From: Jaapia argillacea MUCL 33604
Lineage: Eukaryota; Basidiomycota; Agaricomycetes; Jaapiales; Jaapiaceae
Assembly: GCA_000697665.1 (NCBI GenBank)
Contig: KL197713.1
Span: 301,323 to 365,322 of the forward strand
Length of the DNA stretch: 64,000 nt
Direction: 5' to 3'
Part shown: positions 24,401-36,087 of the stretch, piece by piece
Numbering within the stretch: position 1 is the first letter of the stretch
Layout of the letters: each line of letters begins with the position of its first letter
Notes under the pieces: model-generated
The model's database searches: none
What the model was told of the DNA's origin: nothing
Seen by the model: only the letters and a program-made list of their open reading frames with translations
Translations under genes and position numbers: made by a program

Positions 24401-25163
24401 CAATGCGATGAAAGTAGCTGTAGAGTCGGCACCTTTAGTATGGGACATGATGGACGAGATTCTAGCTGATGTCCAGGAGGATAAACCTGATCTCCGTGAG
24501 ATGCTAGCCAGAGCAAAGTTACTGACCGAGAGACTTGGTGCGACCATTCGCAGACTAGAGGAGGGGGATTCGGCGCTCGACCGAAGGGCTTTAAGGGACG
24601 ACGCCCACATATTCGTTAAGGTACGTGGAGCCCAATCACCCCTATGTTGGGCGCTCAACCCTTCGTCTATATATACTCTCCTTTCCTCCCGAACTCTCCT
24701 TATATCCATGCTGATCTGCCTCGTGCCCCAGATTGTCGTCCAGTTGTCGAATGTCATCAAGACGTATGGTGTTGGACATTCCGTATCACCTTCTCTTCGG
24801 AGCAACATGGTCAAACTCACAAATTCCACCGAAGAGTTTGTCATCCTCCTACACGTTTCTTCTTTCTCTCCCTCTTCTACTCCCCGCCCTTACTCTCCTA
24901 TGGTGACCCAATCACCTGTCGCATTGCTTGGCACACCACCTTCGGCGACAGAGGAACGCGGACTGGGTCCCAGCCTTTCAAGAAGTCGTAGTGCCCAACC
25001 CTCCCCGAGTTCTAAACTCGCTCTTGGAGGAGGTTTGGGCGGAATAAAAGACAGTATCCCTCGCAGCGCCCTACCTCATCACCAAACATTTAGACTCCCT
25101 GCCTCACCACGACCGATATTTCAGAACCGCGAGGCCGAAGTCCCAGCGCTTCCCGGTTCATAG
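21463..25163 (+). CDS. SOG2: SOG2-like leucine-rich-repeat protein of the RAM signalling pathway
   Basis: In fungi SOG2 acts in the RAM network (with CBK1/MOB2-type kinase modules) controlling polarity and cell separation. Six exons (21463-21719, 21794-21905, 21969-22061, 22124-22413, 22490-24620, 24732-25163) give 1104 residues. Leucine-rich repeats fill about residues 85-195 (LGHNRLTTLPMAF, LRYLNLKSNNFSAFP, SLEVLDIGRNKIKRLP, SISRNKLTRLPSYM). After a long Ser/Pro-rich disordered region comes the SOG2 domain at about 540-690 (TIIDAVRGILFAVSQVYQTL, LQLKVFATRDDVRYTRQM) and a second conserved block at about 885-1000 (AINAMKVAVESAPLVWDMMDE). Intron 3 (22062-22123) is GC-AG with a good GCAAGT donor. 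The 111-base intron 24621-24731 has no stop and could be retained in frame. Confidence 0.9.
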
Positions 25164-25542
25164 CCACACAACAGACATCTCGCATTGTATCTTCACCCAA
25201 CATAATTCTTAAAGTCATCCAAGCTGTAATCTACCATTGCATGTGTCTTGTCCCTTTCTCTTCCTCCTCCGTCTCGCTAATCAGTCATGGTCTGTCTTTT
25301 CTTGGTTATTGGTCTGCATCTGTAGCACCTTCCGTCGTTCGTTTTCCAAGCATTTTGAGCATCTCGTCCCCGTTGTTTTCGTTTGGACACCTTTGGGACA
25401 TATCTTTACCGATTGTAAATACCACGCTCTGCTCGGAACACATCATTTCTGGATCCATCACCCATTCATTAGATTCGTGGTGCAAGGATGTCGTTAATCA
25501 ACGAAGGTGTAGGCAAATTATGCACCAGGGCCAAACCAGGGT
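25164..25542. other. Convergent 3' intergenic region (SOG2 / PEP7)
   Basis: About 380 bases between two stop codons. Two overlapping plus-strand frames (25237-25579) are Phe/Ser/His-rich without any known motif and look like chance. Probably 3' untranslated sequence of both genes. Confidence 0.4.
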
Positions 25543-28500
25543 TCATCTCGTTCTACCCCTTCCTGCCTTCCCACTCTGACCCCTTCCGCCGTCCGCCCCT
25601 CCTAAAATTCTATCAATCTCAGCTCTAATCTCCTTCAGATTGTTCTTCAAAGTCTTGGCATCCTCAAACTTCCTGTGCGCGTTCGCCTCCTCCACAAATG
25701 TTTCCAACAACGCCTCCTGTTCCAGTAATGGTTGAAGTATATGCGCAATCTCGGAATCTGGGTCGACGAGTTGATGTTGTTGGATCGGGGAATCTGTGCC
25801 GTTAGGAGGGGTGGAGGCTTGGTCTGGTTTCTTGCGTGGTCTGGATACCGACTGCAAGCGATGGGTGAGCAACAAGTGGTCAGGGAGGAAGGCCAAGTCA
25901 ATGAATGAAAAGAGACGAACTTGCAACGGGATCATGTGTTTCTGCAAGAACAAGTTAGCCCGAGTAACCACAGCCATGTGCACTCTCTCCTGTGAACTGC
26001 CAGATTTACAAGGCAAGTTCTTTATCCGTTTAGCGAGGACGTCGTATTGGGAGAAGGCGTCCAGTAGGCGCTTGCGGATGGCGGCTGCTTCTCTGGTGGG
26101 TTGGTCGTCGTGGCTAGGGGTGAATGTGAAGAGATTAGGAATGGAAGGCAGGAGTACAGGATGGGGCGGACCTGAGAGAGATGAGAAGTTCTTGGAATTG
26201 TGGAAGGGCGTCTTCGATCTCTTTCTCAAGTGCGATGAAAGCCTAGCGGGCATACAAGTACAGGCGTCAGCAAGAATTCGGACGAATACAAGACAGGACA
26301 TACATCGTACAGCCGAGCAAACGTGGGCACTTGACTAACTTCCTGGTTGTACTGTTGTCGCCTGTAACGATTAAAAACACATCAGTACAAGACCCAAGAA
26401 TCAAGTGAAGTAAACGGGCGAGAGAAGTCAACTCACAATAAGACAGGTCTACAATCTCTACAGATCCTAACCCCTTTCAAGAACTTTTCCTCGCCTCCCC
26501 CTGCTCCACCTCCCCCACCCTGTCCCGGACCACCCCGCCTCTTGACCCCGTAATCAACCACCTCCCCTACCTCTTCGACAGCTTTCGTAACGGGATCCGC
26601 CACAAACAATACTGAACAGGTTTGTGGACGGAGAGGACATTTAGGCGGTAAGGAGCAGATGATGCGGCCGCAGAGACGGCAGTGATGTTTGCGATTCGTT
26701 AAGGGGTGGAAAGAAGCTCTGTTGGTGGAGTGGGTTAGTTGGGTAATAGGGAGTCGTAAAGGTAGAGATAAAGGCAGCAGAGGGTGACCTACGTGCAGAG
26801 GGGGCATTGAGAGACGGAAGCATCGTCTTCCCAGGGTGTGATCTTTTGTTCAGCAGCTACACCAGGTACACACGCGACACAGTGAGTATTCGCAACAATG
26901 CCCGAACAAAAAAAAAATGAAGTAAAACTCCTCACCTCTAATATCCCCCGGTCCATTGCCAATGCCAGCCGAACCAGTTGATGAGCCCATTAAAACACCC
27001 TTCCAAAGATCCCCAGCACTTCTACTCCTCAACTCCTTAAAATCCAACTCAAAGATTGAAGATGACCTCCTGATCCCTCCACCACCACCTAGTTTGGCAG
27101 GTCTGGGTCCCACTCCGACTGTTGACTTCTTCTCCGGGTCTGTTAGAGGTGAGGAGGGTGTAGCAGGTGAGACGGGCGACGATGGGGAAGCAGAGGGGTC
27201 AGGAAAATGCAGAGCGATCAATTTCTCTAGTCTTCTTTCGAGTCGGGTCCTCTCAACCCTCCCCACATCCCTCTTCCCGTTCCTAATCTCAATAAACTCA
27301 TCTGTCAAAGGACGGTAAACGCCTTTCGGCTGAAAACCGGGTCTGTAAGGAGCGGCAGAGGATGTTCGTGTGGGAGCTGGTGTACGGGAGGGTGTTGGGG
27401 GTGTGGTTGTGGTTGAACGGTTTAGTGGTGCAGGAGAAGGAGATGGACCACTGGAACGTGAGGGTGAGGCGGATTGGGATTGTGAATGTGTGTGGAGGTG
27501 GGGTTTTGTAGTCGCTCCGCCTTGACGGGGTAGGGAAGTTGATCGGGCGGGTGGGGTGAGTGTTGAGGTTGGGGAGGGCGGTCGGAGAGGAGATGGTGCG
27601 TAGGTTTGAGTTTGAGTTTGGTTAGGAACGGTGATGGTGGGACGGGAAGGGGCGGGTTGAGCAAGTGTCTCCACTGATTGTATCGTATGCAGTACCCTAT
27701 CGCTATTCGTTCGACTCCCTCCTATTTGTTTAGGTGGTAGAGGGGGAGGTACAGGTGACATCGAACCTGCCCTACTTGAACCCAAACCCTCCTGTCCTTG
27801 TCCTTGAGTACGCTCTGAGCCGGAATCCTGAGAAGACCATGAAGGTGTTCGGGAGTGCATAACAGACGCGGGCCGGAGGGGCGAAGATTGAAGGGGTGAT
27901 CTACTGAGACTGCGAGTTGATGGTGCGCTCGGTGCTGCGGGGCGAGGATGGAGGGGGACGTGACGGAATGTGGAGGGTTTGCGGGGGGCAGCCGGTTTAG
28001 TTGGTTTAATTTCTGTGGGAGTGGATATGGGGGAGAGTGTGGACGTTGAAGGAACGGGGGATGAGGGCGCAGTGGATGGACCGGGGAGAATCGCAGCAGT
28101 TGTGGATGGACCGGCGAATGAGGCTTCTGAGGACAGGTTGGGTGTGCCATTTATGATATTGATGGCAACGGGAGGGTTTGGGAGGGTTATCGGTGGGGGT
28201 GTTTGCTTGGGTGACGGACTAGGCGAGGGGGAGTCGTTTCCGGTGGGACGGGTTGGAGACGAAGGCTCTGTCACAGCTCTTCCGTTCCCCAAACCATTGC
28301 CATTACCATTTACATTGCCATTCATCAATGCACCAAAATCCCTCGCCTTGCTCTCGTCAAACGACGATGGCAGACTTCCAAATGCACTGGAAGGCCTAGG
28401 TCTAACAGGGGACTCATGTTCGCCACCAGCGATCCGAAGCGCGGTTCCGCTCGCCTTTGGTGTAATTGGACTATCGTCATCGGTCAAGTCTCTCAGGCTG

Positions 28501-28707
28501 GGTATAATGGGCGTCGAGGATGTGAGGAGCATGCTTGATGGACGGGATTTGGGCGGAGGGGAGACATTTGGGACGAGGAGTGGGTTTGACGCTGTTCGCG
28601 AGTGTCTCTTGGACTGGACACAACATATCAACGACACCGTCAAGGAGTGGAACATTGGGCCGACATACTCTGTAAGCTTGGTAAGGAACGGTTGGGGAGC
28701 CGTCCAT
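25543..28707 (-). CDS. PEP7: FYVE-domain vesicle tether of the PEP7/VAC1 (rabenosyn-5) family
   Basis: Binds phosphatidylinositol 3-phosphate and Rab5-type GTPases to dock Golgi vesicles at endosomes. Eight exons (28707-28669, 28613-26936, 26856-26793, 26718-26437, 26361-26304, 26242-26172, 26113-25921, 25851-25543) give 897 residues. Exon 1 encodes MDGSPTVPYQAYR, spliced to SKRHSRTAS. About 450 residues of Ser/Pro/Thr-rich low complexity follow. The FYVE finger has the WxxD-like ITPWEDD, CPLC, the phosphoinositide motif NRKHHCRLCG and VRICRDC; a Gly-rich insert sits between the last zinc ligands. The C-terminal helical rabenosyn-like part (YNQEVSQVPTFARLYD, EAAAIRKRLLDAFSQYD, NAHRKFEDAKTLKNNLKEI) is coiled-coil-like and ends in a basic Gly/Arg tail. 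Confidence 0.87.
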
Positions 28708-28978
28708 GGTTGTCTGGCGCTGACTGCGGCGACGAAGTTAGAGGCAACTCCGATAAGACGCCTGGGATAATTCACGGCCACAGATGGACTGTACAGCGTC
28801 GACGTCAGGGCTCGACGTCGTGAGCAACAGCGACAGAGACCTGTTTGACGACGGAGGCTGCGATGGACAGCTGTTCACAGTGAGAGTGATCTCGGCGGCC
28901 TGCTCAGATGTTCACTTTGTGCATGTTGTCGACTTGTTCACTTATCTCTGTCTTCTGCACTTCACTGTCACCGCAACC

Positions 28979-30385
28979 ATGTCTGCTACATCAGGAATCG
29001 GTGTATCCCAAGAACTGACGGATACATTTGCATCAGCCGTAGACTCACAATCAGTTCGGTTCCTGAAGATATCCATCCAGAATGGTCTTGCCTACCTCCG
29101 CTCTGACTTCGCGCAGTAAACCTGATTGCCATCATATCTGCTAGAATCTCTCGTCGTCGATCACACCGTACCTGTGTCTGGTACCCTAGAACAAGACTTG
29201 GATAACCTAAAGGACATACTTCAGGAGAAGATCCCTGCCTATGTCCTCGTTCGACTTGATGAACCTCCATCTGACTGGTTAGCAGTCTACTACGTCCCTG
29301 ATGCTGCTCAAGTCCGCGACAAGGTGTGTCCTCTGTCGTCTCATCCTTACTTTACACAACAGCGATTTACTTGCACCATCTCAGATGCTCTACGCCGCTA
29401 CCCGCGCATCACTGACGAAATCACTCGGTTCAACACACTTCACCTCAACCCTCTTCGCAACATCCCTCTCCGACTTGACTCCAGCAGCTTACCGCGCCCA
29501 CCTTGCCCATCTGTCTGCACCTCAACCAATGAGTGCACGCGAGAAAGAGATGGAAGAGGTCAAGAAGGCCGAGAGGGAGGCAGATGTCTACCGAGGGAGT
29601 AGTGTGAGGACGGGACATTCTGAATTGGGAAAATTGGGCTTCGAGTGGGGGGAAGGGGTTGAAGCTGCATTGAAGGGGCTTGGGGAGGGTGATGGGACCG
29701 GTTTGGTCGTCCTGGTGAGTTTGGTTACGTCAAAAGGTGGTTGGTGATGAATTATTGACTTGGTTTGGCCTGTGTTAGAGTGTTGATACGACCAAAGAGA
29801 GTTTGGTGCTCAAGTCGTCACAAGAATGCACAATTTCTCAACTGGGGTCGGCCTTGCCCCCTTCAGAACCTTGTAGGTGTTCACCCCCTCTGCCCTTCAC
29901 TCGTACTGACATTGTGGTTGCGTTAGGCTACGCTTTCCTCGCATGGCCACACTCTTACACATCTCCTCCTAGACGCGAGATCGGTATGTGTATCATTCTT
30001 TTCCCGTTCCCCCCCTCCTTTACTCTTCTGCGCGGTAACACTGACCCTCCCCTCCCCACCTCCTACAGTATTCATCTATTCCTGCCCCTCAACTTCCCCG
30101 ATCAAACATCGCATGATCTACTCCTCAGGGGCGTTAATCTTCTACAACCAAGTCAAAGCCATCCTTGCTCCTCCAAACCTTTCACCCTCGACCGTGCTTG
30201 CTTCTAGGAAGATCGAGACTTCAAATCCGAGGGAGTTGGATGAGGAACATGTCAAGAGTGAGTTGGGCCTTGAGGGGAGTGGGGTGGCGACGCCTGTGGA
30301 GGCGGGGAGTGGTGCAGGAGGGAATGGGGCAGGGGAGGAAAAGAAGGCATTTGCTAGGCCCAAGGGGCCCGGGAGGAGACGATGA
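28979..30385 (+). CDS. TWF1: Twinfilin (two ADF-homology domains)
   Basis: Actin-monomer-binding and filament-end protein built from two ADF/cofilin folds. Six exons (28979-29084, 29145-29323, 29385-29714, 29779-29872, 29927-29983, 30069-30385) give 360 residues. Domain 1 covers about residues 1-145 (VSQELTDTFASAVDSQSVRF, WLAVYYVPDAAQVRDKMLYA, ATRASLTKSLG). Domain 2 covers about 165-320 and ends with the family blocks PPRREIVFIYSCPSTSPIKH and RMIYSSGALIFYNQVK. The charged tail GEEKKAFARPKGPGRRR matches the twinfilin C terminus that binds capping protein and lipids. Located between the divergent PEP7 start and the first CoA transferase. Confidence 0.92.
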
Positions 30386-30826
30386 GGGTTTTAGATGAAT
30401 GAGCATGTCGATTCACTCGACAACGGAAGCCATACTCTGCATGTACTGTAACATTTGCGGGACTCCGATACTAGGACTCCTCATTACTCTCTCATCCTCT
30501 AAATATGTATGTCCTCTCAACCTCTTACAATAACTAACCAGTCAACATCCCGACCCCATCGCATCCTCCGTCTTATCGTATCTCCTGCCACAACGGCACA
30601 TCGGTTCAGCTTATTTTGGTGTCCCACTCCCCTGCTCTGCACCGGTCAGGTGGACGTCAAGTCAAAAGGGTTATACACATTATGCCGGCGTTCGATCACG
30701 TACTTATGCTCCGAAGATGCAACCACTGGGGCTCCCGTTCTTTCCTCTCCTTCCCACAAACCAATATCTTCTCGAGTCTGTTCAGTGTTATTGACAAACC
30801 CAGCTGAAACCTAACAGCTCGAGATC
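30386..30826. other. Intergenic region twinfilin to first CoA transferase
   Basis: About 440 bases with the twinfilin 3' end and the promoter of the downstream gene. Overlapping short frames (30509-30814) show no motif. No repeat or RNA gene seen. Confidence 0.35.
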
Positions 30827-32917
30827 ATGTTGTCCACCACACTCCGCGCGTTGTCCGCTAGAACTCCTACTCGATCACGTACCGTCCTGGTTCTAGCTAC
30901 GAGTAAAGCTAGATGCAGTTATCGGTATTTCAGTACACCAACTGACTTACCTGTACCCAACAAGACGAAAGTATGGGATTCGGCGGATGAAGCTGTCAAG
31001 GATGTCAAGAGTGGGGATATCATACTTAGTGGAGGTTCGTCTTTCCAGTTCAGACTCACACACATCTCATCTCGCCTTGTTTGGTTTTTATTCGTTTCAA
31101 ACTTGATGCTGATCGAGCTTGGAATTGTTTTCTAGGGTTTGGGTTGTGTGGCACACCTGATACACTCATACAGGCGGTGTCGAGAAGACCAGAAATTACA
31201 AAGTTGACCGGTGTTTCGAATAATGCTGGGTCTGGCGATCGCGGCCTTGGTAAGACCTCCTCCAGCGCCATGAACTGAACAGTATTGATGTGTGGTTGTC
31301 ACGATAGGCAAGCTCTTTCAAACGGGACAAATTGACAAGATGATTGCTTCGTACATCGGGGGGTACGTCGTCCCTCACCTTTACGTCCTCATGAGGCATA
31401 CTCATTAATTGGTATATGAAGGAACAAACAATTCGAAGCCCTCTACCTCTCTGGTCAAATCTCACTCGAACTCGTTCCTCAAGGTACCCTAGTGGAGCGT
31501 ATGCGAGCAGGAGCAGCAGGCATCCCCGCGTTCTACACTCCTACTGGTGCCTCCACCGCAATCGAGACCGGTTCTATCCCACAGCGTTACAACCCTGGCG
31601 GCGTGTCCAAGGGTATTTTGCTGGAAGGAAAGAAGAAGGAAGCCAGGGAAATAGCTGGCAGGAGGTTCTTGCTGGAGGAGGCGCTTTATGGGGATGTGGC
31701 CTTCATCAGGGCTTGGAAAGTCGATGAAGTCGGGAATGTGGTGTTTAGGTATACGACGAACAACTTTAGTAGCGTTATGGCCAAGAATGCGAAGTTGACC
31801 ATTGTTGAGGTGCGTTTTCTTCCTGGGACTTCGTTTTGAGGGGGAGGGCTGATGGGTTTGCGTTCGGGTTGTAGGCGGAGAATATTGTGCCAATTGGATC
31901 GTTACAACCGGACCAGATCCACGTGCCGGGCATTTATGTGGATAGGATCGTCCCAGCGACGGCACCGAAGCATATAGAGTTCGAGACGGTGTCAGAATCG
32001 TCAACCGACCCGTCGAAAGCCAAAGTTGACCCGTCGAAAGACATTCGACACAGAATTGCCAGGCGGGCAGCAAAAGAGATCAAGGATGGCTTTTATGTGA
32101 ATTTGGGAATTGGAATGCCGACCCTTGTTCCGGAGTATTTGGAGAGTGGAGTGAGGGTTTGGCTGCAGAGTGAGAATGGAATTCTGGGCATGGGGCCTTA
32201 CCCCACGAGGGACAAGATTGATGCGTATGTTCTCCCCCTGTCAGATTTCTCGATGATACCTGACGATTTCGGCAGGGATATCATCAATGCTGGGAAGGAG
32301 ACTGTGACTTTGTTACCTGGTGCATCCGTGTTTGGTGAGCCGTGTAGTTCAAGTTGTGCCATGAAGTCAACTGACCGTTAATTAATAGATTCGAGCGAGT
32401 CTTTTGCCATGATTCGGGGAGGCCATATTGACGTTGCGATCCTTGGTGTACGTACTGCGTTCCGATATGATCCCACCTACTATCTTATCAACCTCTTTTG
32501 CCTTAGGCGATGCAAGTCTCACAGGCCGGTGATATAGCCAACTTTATGATTCCTGGGAAATTGGTGAAAGGTGGGTCCTGTGATCGAGTTTCGTGCGAGG
32601 TTTCTTGGTGTTGATATCCTCAATTAGGAATTGGTGGTGCCATGGACCTCGTATCAAACCCGGACAAGACAAAGGTGATTGCAGTCTTGGAACACTGTGC
32701 CAAGGATGGTAGCCCGAAAATCCTGAAAGAGTGTGCTTTGCCTCTCACGGGTGCGAGAACGGTCAGTCAGATTATTACTGACTTGGCTGTTTTCAACGTC
32801 GATCGCCATGCGGGAGAGATGGAGTTGATTGAGGTGGCTGACGGGGTTACGGTGGAGGAAGTCAAGGCCAAGACCGGGTGTGAGTTCAGAATTAGTGAGA
32901 ACTTGGGGAGGATGTGA
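30827..32917 (+). CDS. Succinyl-CoA:3-ketoacid CoA transferase, tandem copy 1, mitochondrial
   Basis: Moves CoA from succinyl-CoA to acetoacetate or related acids in the mitochondrial matrix; fungal relatives may use other acyl donors. Nine exons (30827-31034, 31136-31249, 31308-31362, 31422-31809, 31875-32224, 32276-32334, 32389-32447, 32507-32570, 32628-32917) give 528 residues. The first 40 residues are Arg/Ser-rich and end near CSYRYFSTP, a matrix-targeting pattern. The alpha part has [27 protein letters not shown] and [13 protein letters not shown]. The beta part has [17 protein letters not shown] and [12 protein letters not shown], whose Glu355 is the catalytic CoA-linked residue. Both halves are fused, as in the eukaryotic SCOT form. 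A paralogue follows 581 bases downstream in the same direction. Confidence 0.93.
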
Positions 32918-33498
32918 GGCGTCAAACCGATGGGTTGGTGGTACGTTTCATCTATATCGTGTATCATAGCAGTGCCAGGACAACGAGTCTGGACGACCTG
33001 TTCCCGTTGACGTCCGAGTAAGAAGATTGATGAGGCCACCCGCCCTCCGCTGTGGGGTGTTGGCCGCACTGACCACCCCCGACACCGGTTCATCCTTCTG
33101 CAGGCATCCCACTGATAGGGTGGCTGCGTCGAGGCCCGTAGGCGGATGGCCGCGCCGGATTCCGAGCGGGATATCTTTGAAGCTATGGTAGCAGTGGCTG
33201 CCCACGTGGAGGTGTTAGCAGCCAATGATAGATGCCGACAAGGGGGAAGGAGGAGGATACATTCTGGGCTTTCCCTCAGCCACACCAAATCCACGCCGGC
33301 ACTCGAGCTTCATGGATCTTCCGTGGATGGGTACTCGAACGGCACACTGTTTCGACGGCACGCATACTCTTAAAACATGAAGCACAAATAAAACTCCCCT
33401 CCCGCTGCCCACAATTTCTGCTTCTTTCTCTCCACACGGAATACCCCACATTTCTCCTCATACCCCAGTCTCATTAGATTTCGTCGACGCTTTGGACG
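32918..33498. other. Spacer between the two tandem CoA transferases
   Basis: These 581 bases should hold the terminator of copy 1 and the promoter of copy 2. Small antisense frames (32767-33294, 33215-33451) have no recognisable motif. I see no remnant of transposon ends or long direct repeat that would explain the duplication. Confidence 0.35.
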
Positions 33499-35615
33499 AT
33501 GCTCGCTTTGAAAAGGTCATCGAGAACATCGGTGTTGAGGGGCTCGAAGGTTGCCCGAGCCGTACCGGTCTGCATTCGCTTCTATAGTGTGGTCGCGGAA
33601 GCTGTTCCCAATAAGAAGAAGGTATGGGAGTCGGCGGACGAGGCGATCAAGGGCGTCAAGTCGGGCGATATCATCTTGAGTGGAGGTACGTTGAGCTACC
33701 TTGGTCTGAGTCGTTGTCCCGTGCTTACCCGTCGATTCAGGGTTCGGAGTATGTGGTATTCCTGGTACGATTAACATTGCCAGATTTTGATCACCGATAT
33801 TCATATGTGGTGCAGAGACACTGCTAGATGCTCTGTCGAAGCGAACCGATGTCGACAACCTTACTGCTGTGTCGAATAACGCTGGTGCCGGAGATCATGG
33901 TCTCGGTGAGTTCCGCGATTGTCTGCCAGGATATGACCCACTGATCTGCATACAGTCAAGCTTCTAAAGTCAAAGCAACTTGATAAACTGATCATTTCTT
34001 ACCTCGGAGGGTGAGTGTGGTCTCCATATCAGCGACGGCTCGTCTAACCTGTCCACAGGAACAAATTCATCGAGCAGAAATATCTGCAAGGTGAAGTCAG
34101 TTTGGAACTCGCTCCTCAAGGTACTCTTGCGGAACGTATGCGAGCGCATGCTGCCGGCATTCCGGCATTCTACACTCCTACCGGAGCCTCATCACCGGTC
34201 GAGGAGGGCAGTATCCCCATCCGTTTCAAGGAGGGTGGTATGTCCAAGGGAGTTGCGATCCCTGGAAACCCCAAAGAAGTCCGTGAATTTAACGGACGGA
34301 GATATGTCATGGAGCCAGCCATTGTCGGTGATGTTGCCCTGGTCCATGCTTGGAAAGTGGACGAGGTTGGCAACTGCGTGTTCAGGTAAGTTGCTGATCC
34401 AAACATCACCGATATCTTCATCCGAACCTATTTTCGTAGATACGCAGCCAACAACTTCAATGCTGCCATGGCACGAAACGCTAAATTGACTATTGTCGAG
34501 GTGAGCTGGTGCTCTCCTTCCCAGTGATCGCAACTGACGGTCTCATCCCAATTAGGCTGAAGAGATCGTTCCCGTAGGATCAATAAACGCTAATGAGGTT
34601 CACCTTCCTGGTATCTACGTTGATCGGATCGTACCCGCAACCGAGCCCAAAGCCATCGAGAGCTTGACTCTTGCTCCCGATGCCGACGCTCAGGTCAGCA
34701 AGTCTGCTGATCCCGAGATGGCGAGGAAGGACCTCCGGCACAAGATTGCCGCCCGTGCGGCCAAGGAACTCAGCGATGGTTTCTACGTTAATCTTGGTGT
34801 CGGAATGCCTACTCTGGTAACGGAATACATGCCTGCTGGCGCCAAGCTTTGGTTGCAGAGCGAAAATGGCATCCTCGGAATGGGTCCTTTTCCCACAAAG
34901 GCCCAGGTTGATGCGTAAGTTGTCCCATTCGTTCGATGAAGACACCACCCTGACCTCGTTATAGCGATGTTATCAACGCAGGAAAGGAGACCGTCACATT
35001 ATTACCCGGCGCATCCGTTTTCGGTGTGTTCTTTCGGTCTCTTTCTGCTTCAGCGTCTGGTTCTTCGTTCTGATATCCTATTTCGCAGATTCTAGTGAAT
35101 CCTTCGCCATGATCCGTGGTGGCCATATTGATGTTGCTATTCTTGGTGTGAGTGCTTGCGTTTCACATGTTCCTCAACCGCAGTTCTAATGAAGGCATCT
35201 GTGTTAGGCCATGGAAGTTTCTCAAGCTGGTGATATTGCAAACTTCATGGTTCCAGGCAAACTGGTCAAGGGTACGATCCTCGTCACACGTTGTAACTTC
35301 CCTACTCATCATACATTCCTTACAGGTATCGGAGGTGCTATGGATCTGGTCTCCAACCCCGACAAGACAAAGGTCATCGTTGTGATGCAACACTGTGCAA
35401 AAGACGGTTCTCCCAAAATCCGCAAGACTTGCACATTGCCCCTCACTGGTGCACGGGCGGTCAGCCAGATCATCACTGAGAAGGCCGTGTTCCTGGTCGA
35501 TAGGAAGGCCGGAGAGTTGGAGTTGATTGAGATTGCGGAGGGTCTTACTCTTGAGCAGGTGAAGGCAGAGACCGAGGCGGACTTCAAGGTTAGGGAACCA
35601 CTTGGACGATTTTGA
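33499..35615 (+). CDS. Succinyl-CoA:3-ketoacid CoA transferase, tandem copy 2, mitochondrial
   Basis: Paralogue of the gene just upstream, with the same fused alpha/beta layout. Eleven exons (33499-33685, 33741-33764, 33816-33905, 33956-34010, 34059-34385, 34440-34500, 34556-34914, 34965-35023, 35089-35147, 35208-35271, 35326-35615) give 524 residues. The presequence ([17 protein letters not shown], then IRFYS) again suggests matrix import. Landmarks: [47 protein letters not shown] and [12 protein letters not shown] with catalytic Glu351. It has two introns that copy 1 lacks (33765-33815 after CGIP, and 34386-34439 after GNCVFR); the other eight lie at matching places. Residues around [11 protein letters not shown] and AERMRA fit the general SCOT consensus slightly better than copy 1. 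Confidence 0.93.
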
Positions 35616-36087
35616 TTGAACCGCCTGGGGTAGTCTTTTGGCCTTTACGACGAGCATAATATGCTGAACTTGTAGACGAGGTTGTGTTAGAATTGTATTT
35701 CTAGTCCTAAAATTATTTTAATAGTGGCTCCTTGAAAAGCACCCGACCCACGCGAGCGCCCCACGAATGACCGTTCGATTCACCTTCTGTTTCATTTGTG
35801 GCTAGGGTACCCAGGCTGTCTGCATACTTACCGTCGTTCTGCTTGTCCGCCGCTCTTTACCAGCCTTTACTGCGACAGTGGCTGCTTCACCGCATCCAAC
35901 GCCTTAGCCGTGATTCTGACGTACAAAACGGGAGGGGAGGCGCCAAACCGGTGCAGCTCAAGAGTCAACTACCTCATCAGCGAGTCTGTGACCCAGCACG
36001 CGTTTGACGACATTCACTCCTATTGATTGGTTTTTATTATCATTCAATAACTATCAACCGACTGCTCTGTGCCAGTCGCCTCCTGTC
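35616..36087. other. Intergenic region CoA transferase copy 2 to SMI1
   Basis: About 470 bases. An AT-rich patch near 35695-35725 probably belongs to the CoA transferase 3' end. The rest should be the SMI1 promoter. A GTTCGATTC at 35773-35781 resembles a tRNA B box but no stem or A box accompanies it. Confidence 0.35.

Noticed and set aside
27970-28770. 266-codon plus-strand frame opposite PEP7
   Set aside because: It is the mirror of the Ser/Pro-rich PEP7 exon; low-complexity coding sequence often leaves the other strand open. The minus strand carries the spliced FYVE gene.
35765-35790. tRNA B-box-like GTTCGATTC
   Set aside because: The bases beside it do not form a T stem and no A box or acceptor stem is present within range.
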